From Chitinophagaceae bacterium UBA1953 (GTDB lineage: Bacteria > Bacteroidota > Bacteroidia > Chitinophagales > Chitinophagaceae), in NCBI GenBank assembly GCA_002336115.1, contig DDEN01000001.1, forward strand, positions 62,001 to 126,000: a stretch of 64,000 nt of DNA, given 5' to 3'. Positions 1-7,878 of this stretch are shown one piece after another. The position numbers and the translations under genes are program-made. The notes under the pieces are model-generated. The model saw nothing but the letters and a program-made list of their open reading frames with translations, made no database searches and was not told the origin of the DNA. The number at the start of each line of letters is the position of its first letter. Position 1 is the first letter of the stretch.

Positions 1-1
1 T

Positions 2-646
2 AAACTACTGGCAGCAGCAGGTTCAAAAGATGTGCTTGAATCGTTAACCAAAGACCGTGATGTAAACAAATACCGTAAAAAGCAAACGGTTTACAACGAA
101 GGGAACCGTGCTGCACGTTTGTTTTATATTGTAAAGGGGAAAGTAAAAACCTTCAAATCAAACGATGACGGGAAAGAACTGGTAGTTGGCTTGTACAATG
201 AAGGCGATTTTCTTGGCTATGTAGCTCTGCTCGAAGGCAGCTCTTATAAAGAAACTGCAGAAGCAATGGAAGACAGCGAACTGGCCATTATACCTAAGGC
301 CGATTTTGATGAACTGATGAACAGTAACCCGCAGGTTGCACAGAAATTTATTCAGTTGCTGGCGAAAAATGTTGCTGAAAAGGAAGAGCATTTGCTGGGG
401 CTTGCTTACAATTCGCTACGTAAAAAGGTTGCAGATGCATTAATGAGTCTGCAACGGAAATATAAAACCGGCGATGGTAATTTTTCCATCAACATAAGTC
501 GTGAAAACCTTGCAAGCATTGCAGGTACAGCTACTGAATCACTGATACGGACTTTGGGTGATTTCAGAACAGAAAAGCTGATTGATATAAAAGATGGCAA
601 CATCGTTATCCTTAACGAAAAGAAATTAGAAAACCTGCTGAATTGA
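2..646 (+). CDS. Crp/Fnr-family transcriptional regulator, 5' end outside window (probably receiver-domain fusion)
   Basis: The frame is open to the left edge, so the GTG at 32 is unlikely to be the true start. Counting from that GTG, residues 15-125 form a cyclic-nucleotide-binding beta-roll. A Crp-type winged helix-turn-helix fills about 150-200, with E169 and R173 in the recognition helix at the places that read the TGA core in Crp and Fnr. There is no cysteine in the visible part, so it cannot carry an Fnr-type Fe-S cluster there. In Bacteroidetes this regulator type often has an N-terminal receiver domain; that part, if present, lies off the window (inference). The gene ends in a strong terminator. 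Tandem TGA-N6-TCA boxes in front of eight promoters in the next 18 kb suggest it controls them. Family assignment is firm; signal and targets are inferred. Confidence 0.88.
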   Translation, partial: KLLAAAGSKDVLESLTKDRDVNKYRKKQTVYNEGNRAARLFYIVKGKVKTFKSNDDGKELVVGLYNEGDFLGYVALLEGSSYKETAEAMEDSELAIIPKADFDELMNSNPQVAQKFIQLLAKNVAEKEEHLLGLAYNSLRKKVADALMSLQRKYKTGDGNFSINISRENLASIAGTATESLIRTLGDFRTEKLIDIKDGNIVILNEKKLENLLN

Positions 647-660
647 CAGCAGGTTTTTTT
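632..660 (+). terminator. Rho-independent terminator of the Crp/Fnr-type gene
   Basis: A perfect 9-bp stem (632-640 with 647-655), a 6-nt loop containing the stop codon, and a run of T residues follow. It separates the regulator gene from the convergent gene that ends at 663. Confidence 0.9.
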
Positions 661-662
661 CT

Positions 663-2000
663 TTATACTCCAAACGGATAGGTTTCCGGTACAAGATGAA
701 CATCGGGCAGAGTATGTAACGGGTACAATGCTCTTGTTTCGTTAAAATAAATAAACGCATCGTACCTGAGCGGTAAGATGGTGGGTACGTAACTGCTGAA
801 TTTTTCATAATGCGGCTGGTAAACCACCCCAATTGCACGATGCCCGATATGATGTTCCATTAACTGATCACTGGCCGAAAAATCATCCATCAGTAATAAC
901 TTGTTTTCTTTACCAGCCTGGTGAAGCATCCATTCCCAGCTTCCTTTTTTTGCTTCAGGAACCTGAATAACCTGTACAGGCGCTCTCCAGTTGTTTCCTG
1001 CCATAACTGTTCCTTCATACGAGCCAAAACCAACAAGCACAACTCCTTTTTCATGATGTTTTATACGGGTTAACTCTCCAATATTAAACATGCTTTCCTC
1101 AATCATATTGGTAGCTCTTGCGTCGCCTATATGTGTATTATGCGCCCAGATAATTGCTTTTGACTCTGGGCCATGAAATTCAAGCAGCCTTTCCAATGTA
1201 TCGGCCATGTGCCTTTCCCTTATGTTCCAGCTATGTGCTCCGCCAACCATCATTGCCCGGTAATATTTTTCTGCATTCACTGCTATTACAGAGTTCTGTT
1301 CAGCATGAAGTGCATTTTCATGATCGGTGCTGTAAACCGGTAGTTTTTCCCTGATGCTTTTTAACAGATTCACTACTTCATCTTCACATAGCTGGGGAAC
1401 AAGCCGTAAAGCTTCGGTATGTGCTTTTCCCTCATCTTTCCAGTATGGTTCAAAACAGTGAAAGGCTTCTTCTGCAAGCTTGAAAGTATTTATATCAGTT
1501 TGCCTGAGGTATTGAAGAATGTTTTCCATACTTTCCCATAAGCCGTAAACATCCAACCCAAAAAATCCCACCTTCTGTTCAGGTTGTAAAACCAAATTGT
1601 GTTTATACATCCAATCGGCAAGTGAAACAGTTTCCCAGTTAGCCCACATCCATGTTGGCCAGCGGTTGAAACTGTGCAGAATTTTAAAAGCAGATGAATG
1701 TATGGTATCATAACCCTTTACAAAACGGTTAAGTTTATAACAATCGGGCCAATCGCCTTCAACAGCAACGAAACTGAACCCTTTTTCATCAATAAGTCGG
1801 CGTGTGATATAATTTCTCCATGTATAAAATTCATGAGTGCCATGCGTTGCTTCACCAAGCATAACAATTCTTGCATCACCGATGCGGGTAAACAAAGGCT
1901 CAAGCTCAGCTTCGTTATGTAAAAGATAACTTTCCTCCCTGATTGTATGAATTACTTCGGCTTCATTAAGCGTAGTTTCCTTTGGAAAATTATACTTCAT
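663..2000 (-). CDS. Erythromycin esterase family protein
   Basis: 445 aa. Residues 49-54 are the GEATHG motif (E50, H53) of the EreA/EreB-like fold, followed by E81 in an EGDWPDC stretch and a C-terminal AHNTHIGD motif, so the metal-free catalytic His/Glu set of the family looks intact. EreA and EreB open macrolide lactones, but most chromosomal homologues have no known substrate, and resistance should not be inferred. No signal peptide is seen, so it is probably cytoplasmic. It is a single-gene unit read leftwards, and its upstream region carries a tandem pair of Fnr-like boxes (2109-2142), which places it with the stress and low-oxygen genes around it. Confidence 0.85.
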   Translation of the reverse strand: MKYNFPKETTLNEAEVIHTIREESYLLHNEAELEPLFTRIGDARIVMLGEATHGTHEFYTWRNYITRRLIDEKGFSFVAVEGDWPDCYKLNRFVKGYDTIHSSAFKILHSFNRWPTWMWANWETVSLADWMYKHNLVLQPEQKVGFFGLDVYGLWESMENILQYLRQTDINTFKLAEEAFHCFEPYWKDEGKAHTEALRLVPQLCEDEVVNLLKSIREKLPVYSTDHENALHAEQNSVIAVNAEKYYRAMMVGGAHSWNIRERHMADTLERLLEFHGPESKAIIWAHNTHIGDARATNMIEESMFNIGELTRIKHHEKGVVLVGFGSYEGTVMAGNNWRAPVQVIQVPEAKKGSWEWMLHQAGKENKLLLMDDFSASDQLMEHHIGHRAIGVVYQPHYEKFSSYVPTILPLRYDAFIYFNETRALYPLHTLPDVHLVPETYPFGV

Positions 2001-2076
2001 TTTCTCTGTTTATATTATTGCAGGCAAGATAGTTTAGCTGTTAACCGCCGACGGGTTGCTGTTGCCATCTGTTGGA

Positions 2077-2142
2077 TTAAGGTAAGTTTATATTGCTGCC
2101 CATTACAATGAGTGTTATCAAATCATTATTTGATACAGATCA
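2077..2142 (-). promoter_or_regulatory. Promoter with tandem Fnr-like boxes, erythromycin esterase-like gene
   Basis: Boxes TGATACAGATCA (2131-2142, perfect) and TGAGTGTTATCA (2109-2120, one mismatch to TGA[CT]N4[AG]TCA) start exactly 22 bp apart. Read on the minus strand, a weak -7-like TACCTTAA (2084-2077) follows the proximal box after 24 nt. It is the weakest of the eight such promoters here. Confidence 0.55.
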
Positions 2143-2184
2143 TTAAAATGCGTATTTGAATTGCTTTTGCGGCTACAGAATGGT

Positions 2185-3288
2185 TTAGTAATAATTAATC
2201 AATGCAATATGGTCAAAACCAATCAACGCATTTTCTTCAACAAATTCCACATCACCGCCATTCAGCAATATTTTTTCAATAATATCATCTACAGCATCTT
2301 TTATAAACGAAGTGTTTGTATGTGGTTCGTCAGCTTTATACAAAACATCGTCATCTCCGCCAAGTTGTGCAGCATACATAAAGTTTTTTTCAACCAGTAA
2401 TAACTGGCCTTTGTTCTGCATAACATCTCTCCATACTTCATTTATACCTTTTGCAATTTTCTTTTTACCCGCTGCCTCTTCAATTTTACTCAGCAGTTCT
2501 TTTTGCTTTTCTTTTAACCATTTTTCAATGTGGGGTTTCATAATAAGTTTCAGTTGTGAAAAAGAACTGTCTTCGTAATTGCCATTAATAAAAGCAATAA
2601 TATTCCTGCTGTGCTTTGTAATGTGCCTGAACCTTCCGTTTGTACGCTCAGTACCCATCACAAAAACCGGAAGCGGATACTTGTTTAATACTTCATCCAT
2701 TGCAAGATCAACCTGGTGCAGCAATTTTTCCGTGAGTATTTCTTTTCTTTCGTCGGCATCTGAAAAGTTGGTTACACGTTCAGGTACATCGTTCATATAT
2801 GAGTCGATGGAAAACGACCTGTCGGGAATTAGTTGTGCAAAGTTCTCTGAATTAAACAGGAACAGTTTACTTTCTTTAGAACTAAGGATTAAGAGAAGGT
2901 AATTGTGCAGTTGTTTTTTGCTGTAGATAAGATCACGGATTTCAAACGAATCATCTACAATTACTTTTTGCTCTACAGGAACATCAAGGTAAAGTACCTT
3001 TTCAAAAACAGGCGACACAAAAATGGCAACACTTTTCTTTTGTTTTTGCGATTCGGGTTTCAGCTCTTTAACAATTAATTTCAGCTTATTCAAAACTGGC
3101 TGAACAAGTTCTGATGAATAGTTGCTGGTTAGTTCCAGCTCGGCTTTGTCAACAGCAATTTTGAGTGCGTGAGAAAGTTCGGTTTTCAATCCCACTTTCG
3201 TATCAAAAGGTTGAATAATAGAAACGGAAGGTCTGTAGTGCAGAGCCTCCATTACTTCTCTTATTTCGGGAGTAATATTGGCATTCAT
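2185..3288 (-). CDS. Bacterial eRF1-like protein (baeRF3-type), possible ribosome-associated factor
   Basis: 367 aa, soluble, no signal peptide. The organisation fits the bacterial archaeo-eukaryotic release factor (baeRF) group: an N-terminal alpha/beta domain, a central RNase-H-like region with a VMGTERTNGRFRHITKH stretch near 210-226, and a C-terminal L7Ae-like domain ending in VEENALIGFDHIALINYY, which resembles the eRF1/Pelota C-terminus. Such proteins are predicted to act on ribosomes or in stress-induced hibernation; biochemical proof is sparse. It is transcribed leftwards from a promoter shared back-to-back with the universal stress gene, and both sides carry tandem Fnr-like boxes. 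Family call is from memory of the fold pattern; function is inferred. Confidence 0.7.
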   Translation of the reverse strand: MNANITPEIREVMEALHYRPSVSIIQPFDTKVGLKTELSHALKIAVDKAELELTSNYSSELVQPVLNKLKLIVKELKPESQKQKKSVAIFVSPVFEKVLYLDVPVEQKVIVDDSFEIRDLIYSKKQLHNYLLLILSSKESKLFLFNSENFAQLIPDRSFSIDSYMNDVPERVTNFSDADERKEILTEKLLHQVDLAMDEVLNKYPLPVFVMGTERTNGRFRHITKHSRNIIAFINGNYEDSSFSQLKLIMKPHIEKWLKEKQKELLSKIEEAAGKKKIAKGINEVWRDVMQNKGQLLLVEKNFMYAAQLGGDDDVLYKADEPHTNTSFIKDAVDDIIEKILLNGGDVEFVEENALIGFDHIALINYY

Positions 3289-3306
3289 ACAATTTTATTT
3301 AGACAA

Positions 3307-3371
3307 ACAAGCTATCTGAATATAATGAAATATCCTATGATGTGTATCACTTTACGGCTTGATGGTACTCA
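3307..3371 (-). promoter_or_regulatory. Promoter with tandem Fnr-like boxes, baeRF-type gene
   Basis: Minus-strand promoter. Proximal box TGATGTGTATCA (3338-3349, perfect) and distal box TGATGGTACTCA (3360-3371, one mismatch) start 22 bp apart. A -7-like TAGCTTGT (3314-3307) follows the proximal box after 23 nt. Confidence 0.7.
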
Positions 3372-3464
3372 CTCCCGGAAAATGCATAAAAGCGGCTTAA
3401 ATAGGCCAGGAAAATACTTGATTTTGCAGCTTATTATCTTCAAAATAAACTCCTGATTTTCTAC

Positions 3465-3529
3465 TGACCCTTGTCAGTTTGGAAGATGTTGCCAGTCATT
3501 TTCTTAACATGGTTCAAATATGAACTTTG
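3465..3529 (+). promoter_or_regulatory. Promoter with tandem Fnr-like boxes, universal stress gene
   Basis: Distal box TGACCCTTGTCA (3465-3476) sits in a perfect 16-bp palindrome (3463-3478). The proximal box TGTTGCCAGTCA (3487-3498) has one mismatch and starts 22 bp downstream. A -7-like GAACTTTG (3522-3529) follows after 23 nt. The implied transcription start near 3536 lies downstream of the ATG at 3520 and so favours the ATG at 3550 as the start codon. Confidence 0.7.
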
Positions 3530-3549
3530 AACTGTTAAAAGATTGTACT

Positions 3550-4371
3550 ATGAAAAAGATATTATTAGCTTTTGATGGTACACATTTTTCTAACGGCTCT
3601 TTCGAATTTGCCCGCCGGTTAAATGAACTGGAACCAGTTTTGTTAACCGGAGCTTTTTTACCACAAGCACAAGCGGCGAGTTTGTGGAGCTATGCAGATG
3701 GTATGAGCGGACCGATGTTTATACCAACTGTAGAAGAGAAGAATGCGGAGGTAATAAAGGCAAACATTGCAAAATTTGAAATGCTTTGCCAGAAAAATGG
3801 AATAGAATACAGGGTTCATGAAGATTTATATGATTTTGCATTGCCTGAGTTGAAACTGGAGACAAGATTTGCGGATTTACTCATAGTAGGCAGTGAAGTG
3901 TTTTACGAAAACCTGGGCGGCAAGCTCAATGAGTATTTGCAGGATGTATTACACGGGTCTGAATGTCCGGTAATCGTTGTACCGGAAGATTTTAATTTTC
4001 CGCAGACCAACATCCTGAGCTATGATGGTACGGAATCGTCAGTTTACGCCATCAAGCAGTTTGCCTACCTGTTTCCTGAGTTATGCAATAGGCCAACATT
4101 ATTGGTTTATGCACATGAGGATGGGAAGAATGAATTTCCCAAACAGGCAAATATAGAAGAGCTGACGGCAAGACATTTCAGTGATTTAACGATGATGAAA
4201 CTGGATATGCCGCCAAAACAATTCTTCGGCTCATGGATGGAAAACAGGAAAGGAGCTTTGCTGGTATCTGGTGCGTTTGGCCGCTCAGGTATTTCTCAGC
4301 TCATAAAACGAAGCTTTATAACAGATGTTATAGCAGATCATCATCTGCCGGTGTTTATCACACATCGATAA
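3550..4371 (+). CDS. Universal stress protein, tandem UspA domains
   Basis: 273 aa from the ATG at 3550, whose product begins MKKILLAFDG, the usual first beta-strand of the family. An upstream in-frame ATG at 3520 would add ten unrelated residues and falls before the predicted transcription start. Two UspA-like halves are visible, the first ending in SECPVIVVPE and the second beginning NILSYDGTES. The C-terminus keeps a GAFGRSGISQ stretch that resembles the ATP-binding glycine loop. Such two-domain proteins are cytoplasmic and are often induced by low oxygen or stasis. Expression from a promoter with tandem Fnr-like boxes agrees with that. It is followed by its own terminator. Confidence 0.88.
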   Translation: MKKILLAFDGTHFSNGSFEFARRLNELEPVLLTGAFLPQAQAASLWSYADGMSGPMFIPTVEEKNAEVIKANIAKFEMLCQKNGIEYRVHEDLYDFALPELKLETRFADLLIVGSEVFYENLGGKLNEYLQDVLHGSECPVIVVPEDFNFPQTNILSYDGTESSVYAIKQFAYLFPELCNRPTLLVYAHEDGKNEFPKQANIEELTARHFSDLTMMKLDMPPKQFFGSWMENRKGALLVSGAFGRSGISQLIKRSFITDVIADHHLPVFITHR

Positions 4372-4396
4372 ATTTTTGGTTGGTTATTGTTTCAAC

Positions 4397-4428
4397 GGGC
4401 TGGTTCTTTAATCGGCCCTTCTTTTTTC
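4397..4428 (+). terminator. Terminator after the universal stress gene
   Basis: A 9-bp stem (4397-4405 with 4410-4418, two G-U pairs) with a CTTT loop is followed by a T-rich tract (TTCTTTTTT). Confidence 0.75.
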
Positions 4429-4480
4429 CCTTACTGCTGAACTTTTATCTTCCGTTCTTTCTTACATTTAAATAAACGAT

Positions 4481-4657
4481 ATGGCCATTACTAAACCAAA
4501 ATTGAATAAGGAATGGCATCTGAAAAACAGGATGCCCGAAAAAGCAACGCTTGAACAACGCATTGCATGGCATTTAGAGCATGCAAAAAATTGCGGTTGC
4601 CGGGATATTCCTGAAAAGCTGAAGGAAGAAATGAAAAAGCGGAAAATAAAATTCTGA
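4481..4657 (+). CDS. Small conserved hypothetical protein, 58 aa, His/Cys-containing
   Basis: ATG at 4481 to TGA at 4657, easily missed for its size. The product is highly basic, with a core W-H-L-E-H-A-K-N-C-G-C-R (about residues 30-41) and a second tryptophan-histidine pair near residue 12. The HxxH...CxC arrangement could bind a metal, but that is speculation. I recall similar short proteins in other Bacteroidetes, without a known function. It begins 53 nt after the stress-gene terminator and ends 19 nt before the metal-dependent hydrolase gene, so the two are probably co-transcribed. Confidence 0.65.
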   Translation: MAITKPKLNKEWHLKNRMPEKATLEQRIAWHLEHAKNCGCRDIPEKLKEEMKKRKIKF

Positions 4658-4676
4658 CGTGCTGTAAAAGTAAAAC

Positions 4677-5690
4677 ATGGATTCTCTCACCCACATAGCA
4701 TTAGGTGCCTGCGTAGGCGAAGCTTTTTTTGAAAAAGGATTCGGAAAAAAAGCAATGCTTTGGGGAGCATTGGCACAGAGTATTCCTGATATTGATTTTA
4801 TTGCGTCTTTCTGGATGAATACGTCTGAAAATCTGCTCGCACATCGTGGCTTTACACATTCCATACTTTTTGCTGTACTCATTATTCCTGTATTTGCATT
4901 AACAGCCGAGCGTGTTCACCGACCGCATGATATTTCATTCCGCAAATGGTTGTTGTTTTTTACTGCTGAAGTTTTCCTGCATTTGTTTATAGATGGATTT
5001 AATAATTATGGTGTTGGCTGGTTAGAACCGTTCAGTCATCATCGTTTTTCGTTCAATACAATTTATGTTGCCGATCCGTTTTTCTCCATCTGGCCGGTAA
5101 TTGCTTTTGTTATGCTGCTTATTCTGAATGCCTATCATCCAAAACGTACTTTGTTGTGGGTGGTTGGAGTTGTTTTGCCTTTTTTATACCTGGCATATTG
5201 CGGCATTAATAAACTTACTATTGATAAAAGCGTGAGAGAAAGCTTTGCATTACAACACATTCCACATGAACGCTATTTTACCACACCTGCGCCACTGAAT
5301 AACTGGCTCTGGTTTACAGTTGCAGGAAACGACAGCGGTTATTATGTTGGCTTTCGTTCAGTTTTTGATCGGAAACAGGAAATAGAGTTTCAGTTTTTTC
5401 CAAGAAACGATTCGTTACTTGAGCCTGTAAAAGATCATGAAGACCTGCAGAAGCTTATCCGGTTTTCGCAGCAGTTTTATACCGTGGAAAAATGGAACGA
5501 TACGTTGGTGTTTAATGATTTGCGTTTTGGTCAGATGCTGGGCTGGCAGAACCCGAAAGAGCGGTTTGTATTTCATTATTTTCTTGAGCATCCTGATAAC
5601 GAAAATAAACTGGTTGTACAACGTGGACGGTTTGCCGGGTGGAACAAAGAGGTAATTAAAAATCTATGGAACAGAATAAAGGGTAACTAA
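4677..5690 (+). CDS. Membrane-bound metal-dependent hydrolase (YdjM/LexA-binding-type)
   Basis: 337 aa. The N-terminus carries the conserved family residues: DSLTH at 2-6, PDID near 38-41, HRGFTHS near 55-61, and HLFIDGF near 102-108, which together make a predicted divalent-metal site next to several transmembrane helices (about 60-190). The rest is a soluble C-terminal part. The family (PF04307) is widespread, and its substrate is not established. It probably follows the 58-aa gene in one transcript and converges with the phospholipase-D-like gene, the two stop codons overlapping by 4 bp. Confidence 0.8.
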   Translation: MDSLTHIALGACVGEAFFEKGFGKKAMLWGALAQSIPDIDFIASFWMNTSENLLAHRGFTHSILFAVLIIPVFALTAERVHRPHDISFRKWLLFFTAEVFLHLFIDGFNNYGVGWLEPFSHHRFSFNTIYVADPFFSIWPVIAFVMLLILNAYHPKRTLLWVVGVVLPFLYLAYCGINKLTIDKSVRESFALQHIPHERYFTTPAPLNNWLWFTVAGNDSGYYVGFRSVFDRKQEIEFQFFPRNDSLLEPVKDHEDLQKLIRFSQQFYTVEKWNDTLVFNDLRFGQMLGWQNPKERFVFHYFLEHPDNENKLVVQRGRFAGWNKEVIKNLWNRIKGN

Positions 5691-6868
5691 CTTCTTTGCT
5701 TGAAATAAAAAGTAAAAAGATAAAACACCACACGGATAATTTCGTAACAGATTTTTTGCCATATCCGCTTAACCAGGCTGTTGTATTTTTCAAATTCTTT
5801 TTGTGTAATCTGCTTGCAGTCGTTTTCAATAATGTTTTTAAGAAGAAATTCTGTTTTTTCTGCAAAAGGTTTATTCAGAACATCAAGATTCAGTTCTATG
5901 CTTGCAAAAGCGCTGATGTTATTTACGTTGTACGATCCGATTGTTACAAACTTTGAATCATAAGTAGTGAGTTTTCCATGTAAAATGCTTGGCTGGTATT
6001 CGTACAACTCAATTTTATTTCTGAACATCCAACGGTATAAATAACGTTCGGCATGCTTTGCCATTATTACATCGCTTGTGCCTGCTGCAACAACAGTTAT
6101 TTTTACACCACGCTTAATGGCATTTGCCATGTGTTTGCGAAATAAACGACCCGGCAAAAAATAACTCGACATGATTGTGATGTGTGATTCAGCTTTTTTA
6201 AACAGCTCAATATAAGTTCTGTTAATCTGATTTTTGCGGCGAACCCAGTCGTTTCGTCTTACTCTTACGAGGCATTCGCTTGTGCGGAGATGAACAGAAG
6301 CTTCTTCTGTAAGCATCTGTTGTTTCTTTTTACCCCAGCCCGATTTATTCCAAACGGCTACACATAAATTGAACAGTTCAGCGCTTACTTCGCCAGAGCA
6401 ATACAACGCCCAGTCGAGCCAGGCCTGTTCGCCCGGCATATCATTATATCGGTTGCTGATGTTTATTCCTCCAACGAGGCTGTGCATAGCATCGGCTACA
6501 AAAATTTTCTGGTGAAGCCTCCGTCCAAAATAGAAGTGCCTGCTTCTGAAAATTGGTTCAAACCAACGGAAATGAATACCACTTTTTTTTAGTGTTGCAA
6601 TAAATCCGCTGCCAATGTTTTGTGATGCGTAGCCATCAAGCAGCATAAAAACCCGTACACCACGCTGAGCAGCTTTAATCAATGCCTTAGCAACCGTTGT
6701 GCCGGTTTCATCATCATCAAAAATATAAGTCTGTAAATGAATGCTGTGCCGGGCTTGTTCAATAAGTTGAAGCAGTAATGAAAAATAAGATTGGCCACCA
6801 CGAATAATTTCAACAGTATTATGCGTGCTGTAAGCAGAAGAAACCGGAAAATGCTTTTGCCCCGACAT
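5687..6868 (-). CDS. Phospholipase D-like / cardiolipin synthase-type protein
   Basis: 393 aa with two HKD half-sites. The first is HQKIFVADAMHSLVGGINIS near 160-179, the second HGKLTTYDSKFVTIGSYNVN near 307-326, the usual spacing for a cardiolipin synthase-like enzyme. It is shorter than the classical Cls proteins (about 480 aa) and lacks their two N-terminal membrane helices, so it is closer to the ClsB type. The likely reaction is phosphatidyl transfer between phospholipids at the inner membrane. It starts 14 nt after the PPOX-like gene ends, so both probably share the Fnr-like-box promoter near 7400. Confidence 0.82.
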   Translation of the reverse strand: MSGQKHFPVSSAYSTHNTVEIIRGGQSYFSLLLQLIEQARHSIHLQTYIFDDDETGTTVAKALIKAAQRGVRVFMLLDGYASQNIGSGFIATLKKSGIHFRWFEPIFRSRHFYFGRRLHQKIFVADAMHSLVGGINISNRYNDMPGEQAWLDWALYCSGEVSAELFNLCVAVWNKSGWGKKKQQMLTEEASVHLRTSECLVRVRRNDWVRRKNQINRTYIELFKKAESHITIMSSYFLPGRLFRKHMANAIKRGVKITVVAAGTSDVIMAKHAERYLYRWMFRNKIELYEYQPSILHGKLTTYDSKFVTIGSYNVNNISAFASIELNLDVLNKPFAEKTEFLLKNIIENDCKQITQKEFEKYNSLVKRIWQKICYEIIRVVFYLFTFYFKQRS

Positions 6869-6882
6869 TCATCCAAGATACT

Positions 6883-7332
6883 TTATCTTTTTTCAAATCG
6901 GCCTGTTTTTTCTTTAATCAATATGCGGTAAATAACAGGTTTTACCCGGTTCATGTCACTGATCTGGCTTTCACTTCCATGTTCGTGTGCATGAACGGTT
7001 GCGCTTGTTCGCAAAGGAAATAAGCGGTTGAAAAACACCTGCCGTGCTTCTTCGGCTTCATCGTCTTTTAACTCTTCAAATGTTCCTATTACAACAACAC
7101 TTTGCCAGTTGGTCATATCGGTCATCTGGTCCACTTCAAAACAAACATTTGGGTTTTTTCGCAACGCATCCAGCTTCATACCCTGGTTTGTTTGCCCGTA
7201 AATATATATGCCATCGTAAGTATATGTAACGGGTACAAGATATGGCTGATCGTCAGCACTACAGGCAAGTCGCCCAATTACCTGGCTTGAAAGCAGATTA
7301 TTTATTTGTTGTTCATTTAAGTTGCCGAGCAT
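6883..7332 (-). CDS. Pyridoxamine 5'-phosphate oxidase family (FMN-binding split barrel) protein
   Basis: 149 aa from the ATG at 7332. An upstream in-frame ATG at 7404 lies inside the Fnr-like box (7399-7410) and would add a non-conserved extension, so I reject it. The product begins MLGNLNEQQINNLLSSQVIGRLAC and continues with the PYLVPVTYTYDG and NPNVCFEVDQM strands typical of short flavin-binding split-barrel proteins. These often bind FMN, F420 or haem and act in stress or detoxification; no specific substrate is evident. It is the first gene of a two-gene leftward unit with the phospholipase-D-like gene. Confidence 0.82.
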   Translation of the reverse strand: MLGNLNEQQINNLLSSQVIGRLACSADDQPYLVPVTYTYDGIYIYGQTNQGMKLDALRKNPNVCFEVDQMTDMTNWQSVVVIGTFEELKDDEAEEARQVFFNRLFPLRTSATVHAHEHGSESQISDMNRVKPVIYRILIKEKTGRFEKR

Positions 7333-7367
7333 GACCAATAATTTAGATAAGTAAATCAGTATAATTT

Positions 7368-7432
7368 TAAAATTAATTAAATCATTCAGATTTTCCGATG
7401 ACAAGCATCAATCTGCCTGTTGATACTTCTCA
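7368..7432 (-). promoter_or_regulatory. Promoter with tandem Fnr-like boxes, PPOX-like/PLD unit
   Basis: Proximal box TGACAAGCATCA (7399-7410, perfect) and distal box TGATACTTCTCA (7421-7432, one mismatch) start 22 bp apart. The -7-like TAATTTTA (7375-7368, minus strand) follows after 23 nt. The gene-free stretch 7333-7636 otherwise holds only the opposite promoter at 7537-7601 and AT-rich DNA. Confidence 0.72.
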
Positions 7433-7536
7433 TAGCATAGGAATAATATTGTCATACATATTAAACAAAACAAGGGTGTTGAAACAACGAAGAAAACGAT
7501 AAAAAATAGAATGCAGATTAGTTGCTTTTTTTATTC

Positions 7537-7601
7537 TGATTTACATCACCGGGTTTTTTGAGCAGCATCATAGGAACCGGCTTTTTGATTGACTAACTTG
7601 T
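7537..7601 (+). promoter_or_regulatory. Promoter with tandem Fnr-like boxes, YtxH/holin-like operon
   Basis: Distal box TGATTTACATCA (7537-7548, perfect) and proximal box TGAGCAGCATCA (7559-7570, one mismatch) start 22 bp apart. The -7-like TAACTTGT (7594-7601) follows after 23 nt, and the start codon is at 7637. Confidence 0.7.
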
Positions 7602-7636
7602 AAAACATGATTTAATTCACCTTTAAAACTTTTTTT

Positions 7637-7861
7637 ATGAACAATCTTGCAAAAATTGCTATTGCAGCAGCAGTCGGCGTTGTTGCAGGCGGTGTATTGG
7701 GAATTTTGTTTGCCCCAAACAAAGGTGTTGATACCCGTAAAAAGATTGCCGAGAATGGAAAAAAAATGGCGGAGGCAGTAAAAGAAAAAATGAATACGCT
7801 AAAGGTTAATATCAAAGACAGGCAGGATGCTTTAAAAAATAATATAGAAGAAATCGCTTAA
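7637..7861 (+). CDS. YtxH domain-containing protein
   Basis: 74 aa. A hydrophobic, glycine/alanine-rich N-terminal helix (about 4-27, ending GILFAPNKG) is followed by a charged amphipathic helix rich in Lys, Glu and Asn. This is the usual YtxH build: a small membrane-anchored protein with an apolipoprotein-like tail. YtxH proteins are general-stress genes in Bacillus; the molecular role is unclear. It leads a three-gene unit under tandem Fnr-like boxes, followed by a holin-superfamily-like membrane protein (17-nt gap). Confidence 0.8.
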   Translation: MNNLAKIAIAAAVGVVAGGVLGILFAPNKGVDTRKKIAENGKKMAEAVKEKMNTLKVNIKDRQDALKNNIEEIA

Positions 7862-7878
7862 CCATAAACCTCTTCACA

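Noticed and set aside
32..34. GTG at 32 as the start of the Crp/Fnr-type gene
   Set aside because: The frame stays open to the left edge and the product would start inside the domain linker; the gene is treated as truncated.
663..2000. Macrolide resistance gene
   Set aside because: The family motif is present, but chromosomal homologues of unknown substrate are common and nothing here points to antibiotic selection.
2117..2134. Separate 18-bp palindrome ATCAAAT-CATT-ATTTGAT as a different operator
   Set aside because: It is made by the facing halves of the two boxes at 2109 and 2131 and does not recur at the other promoters.
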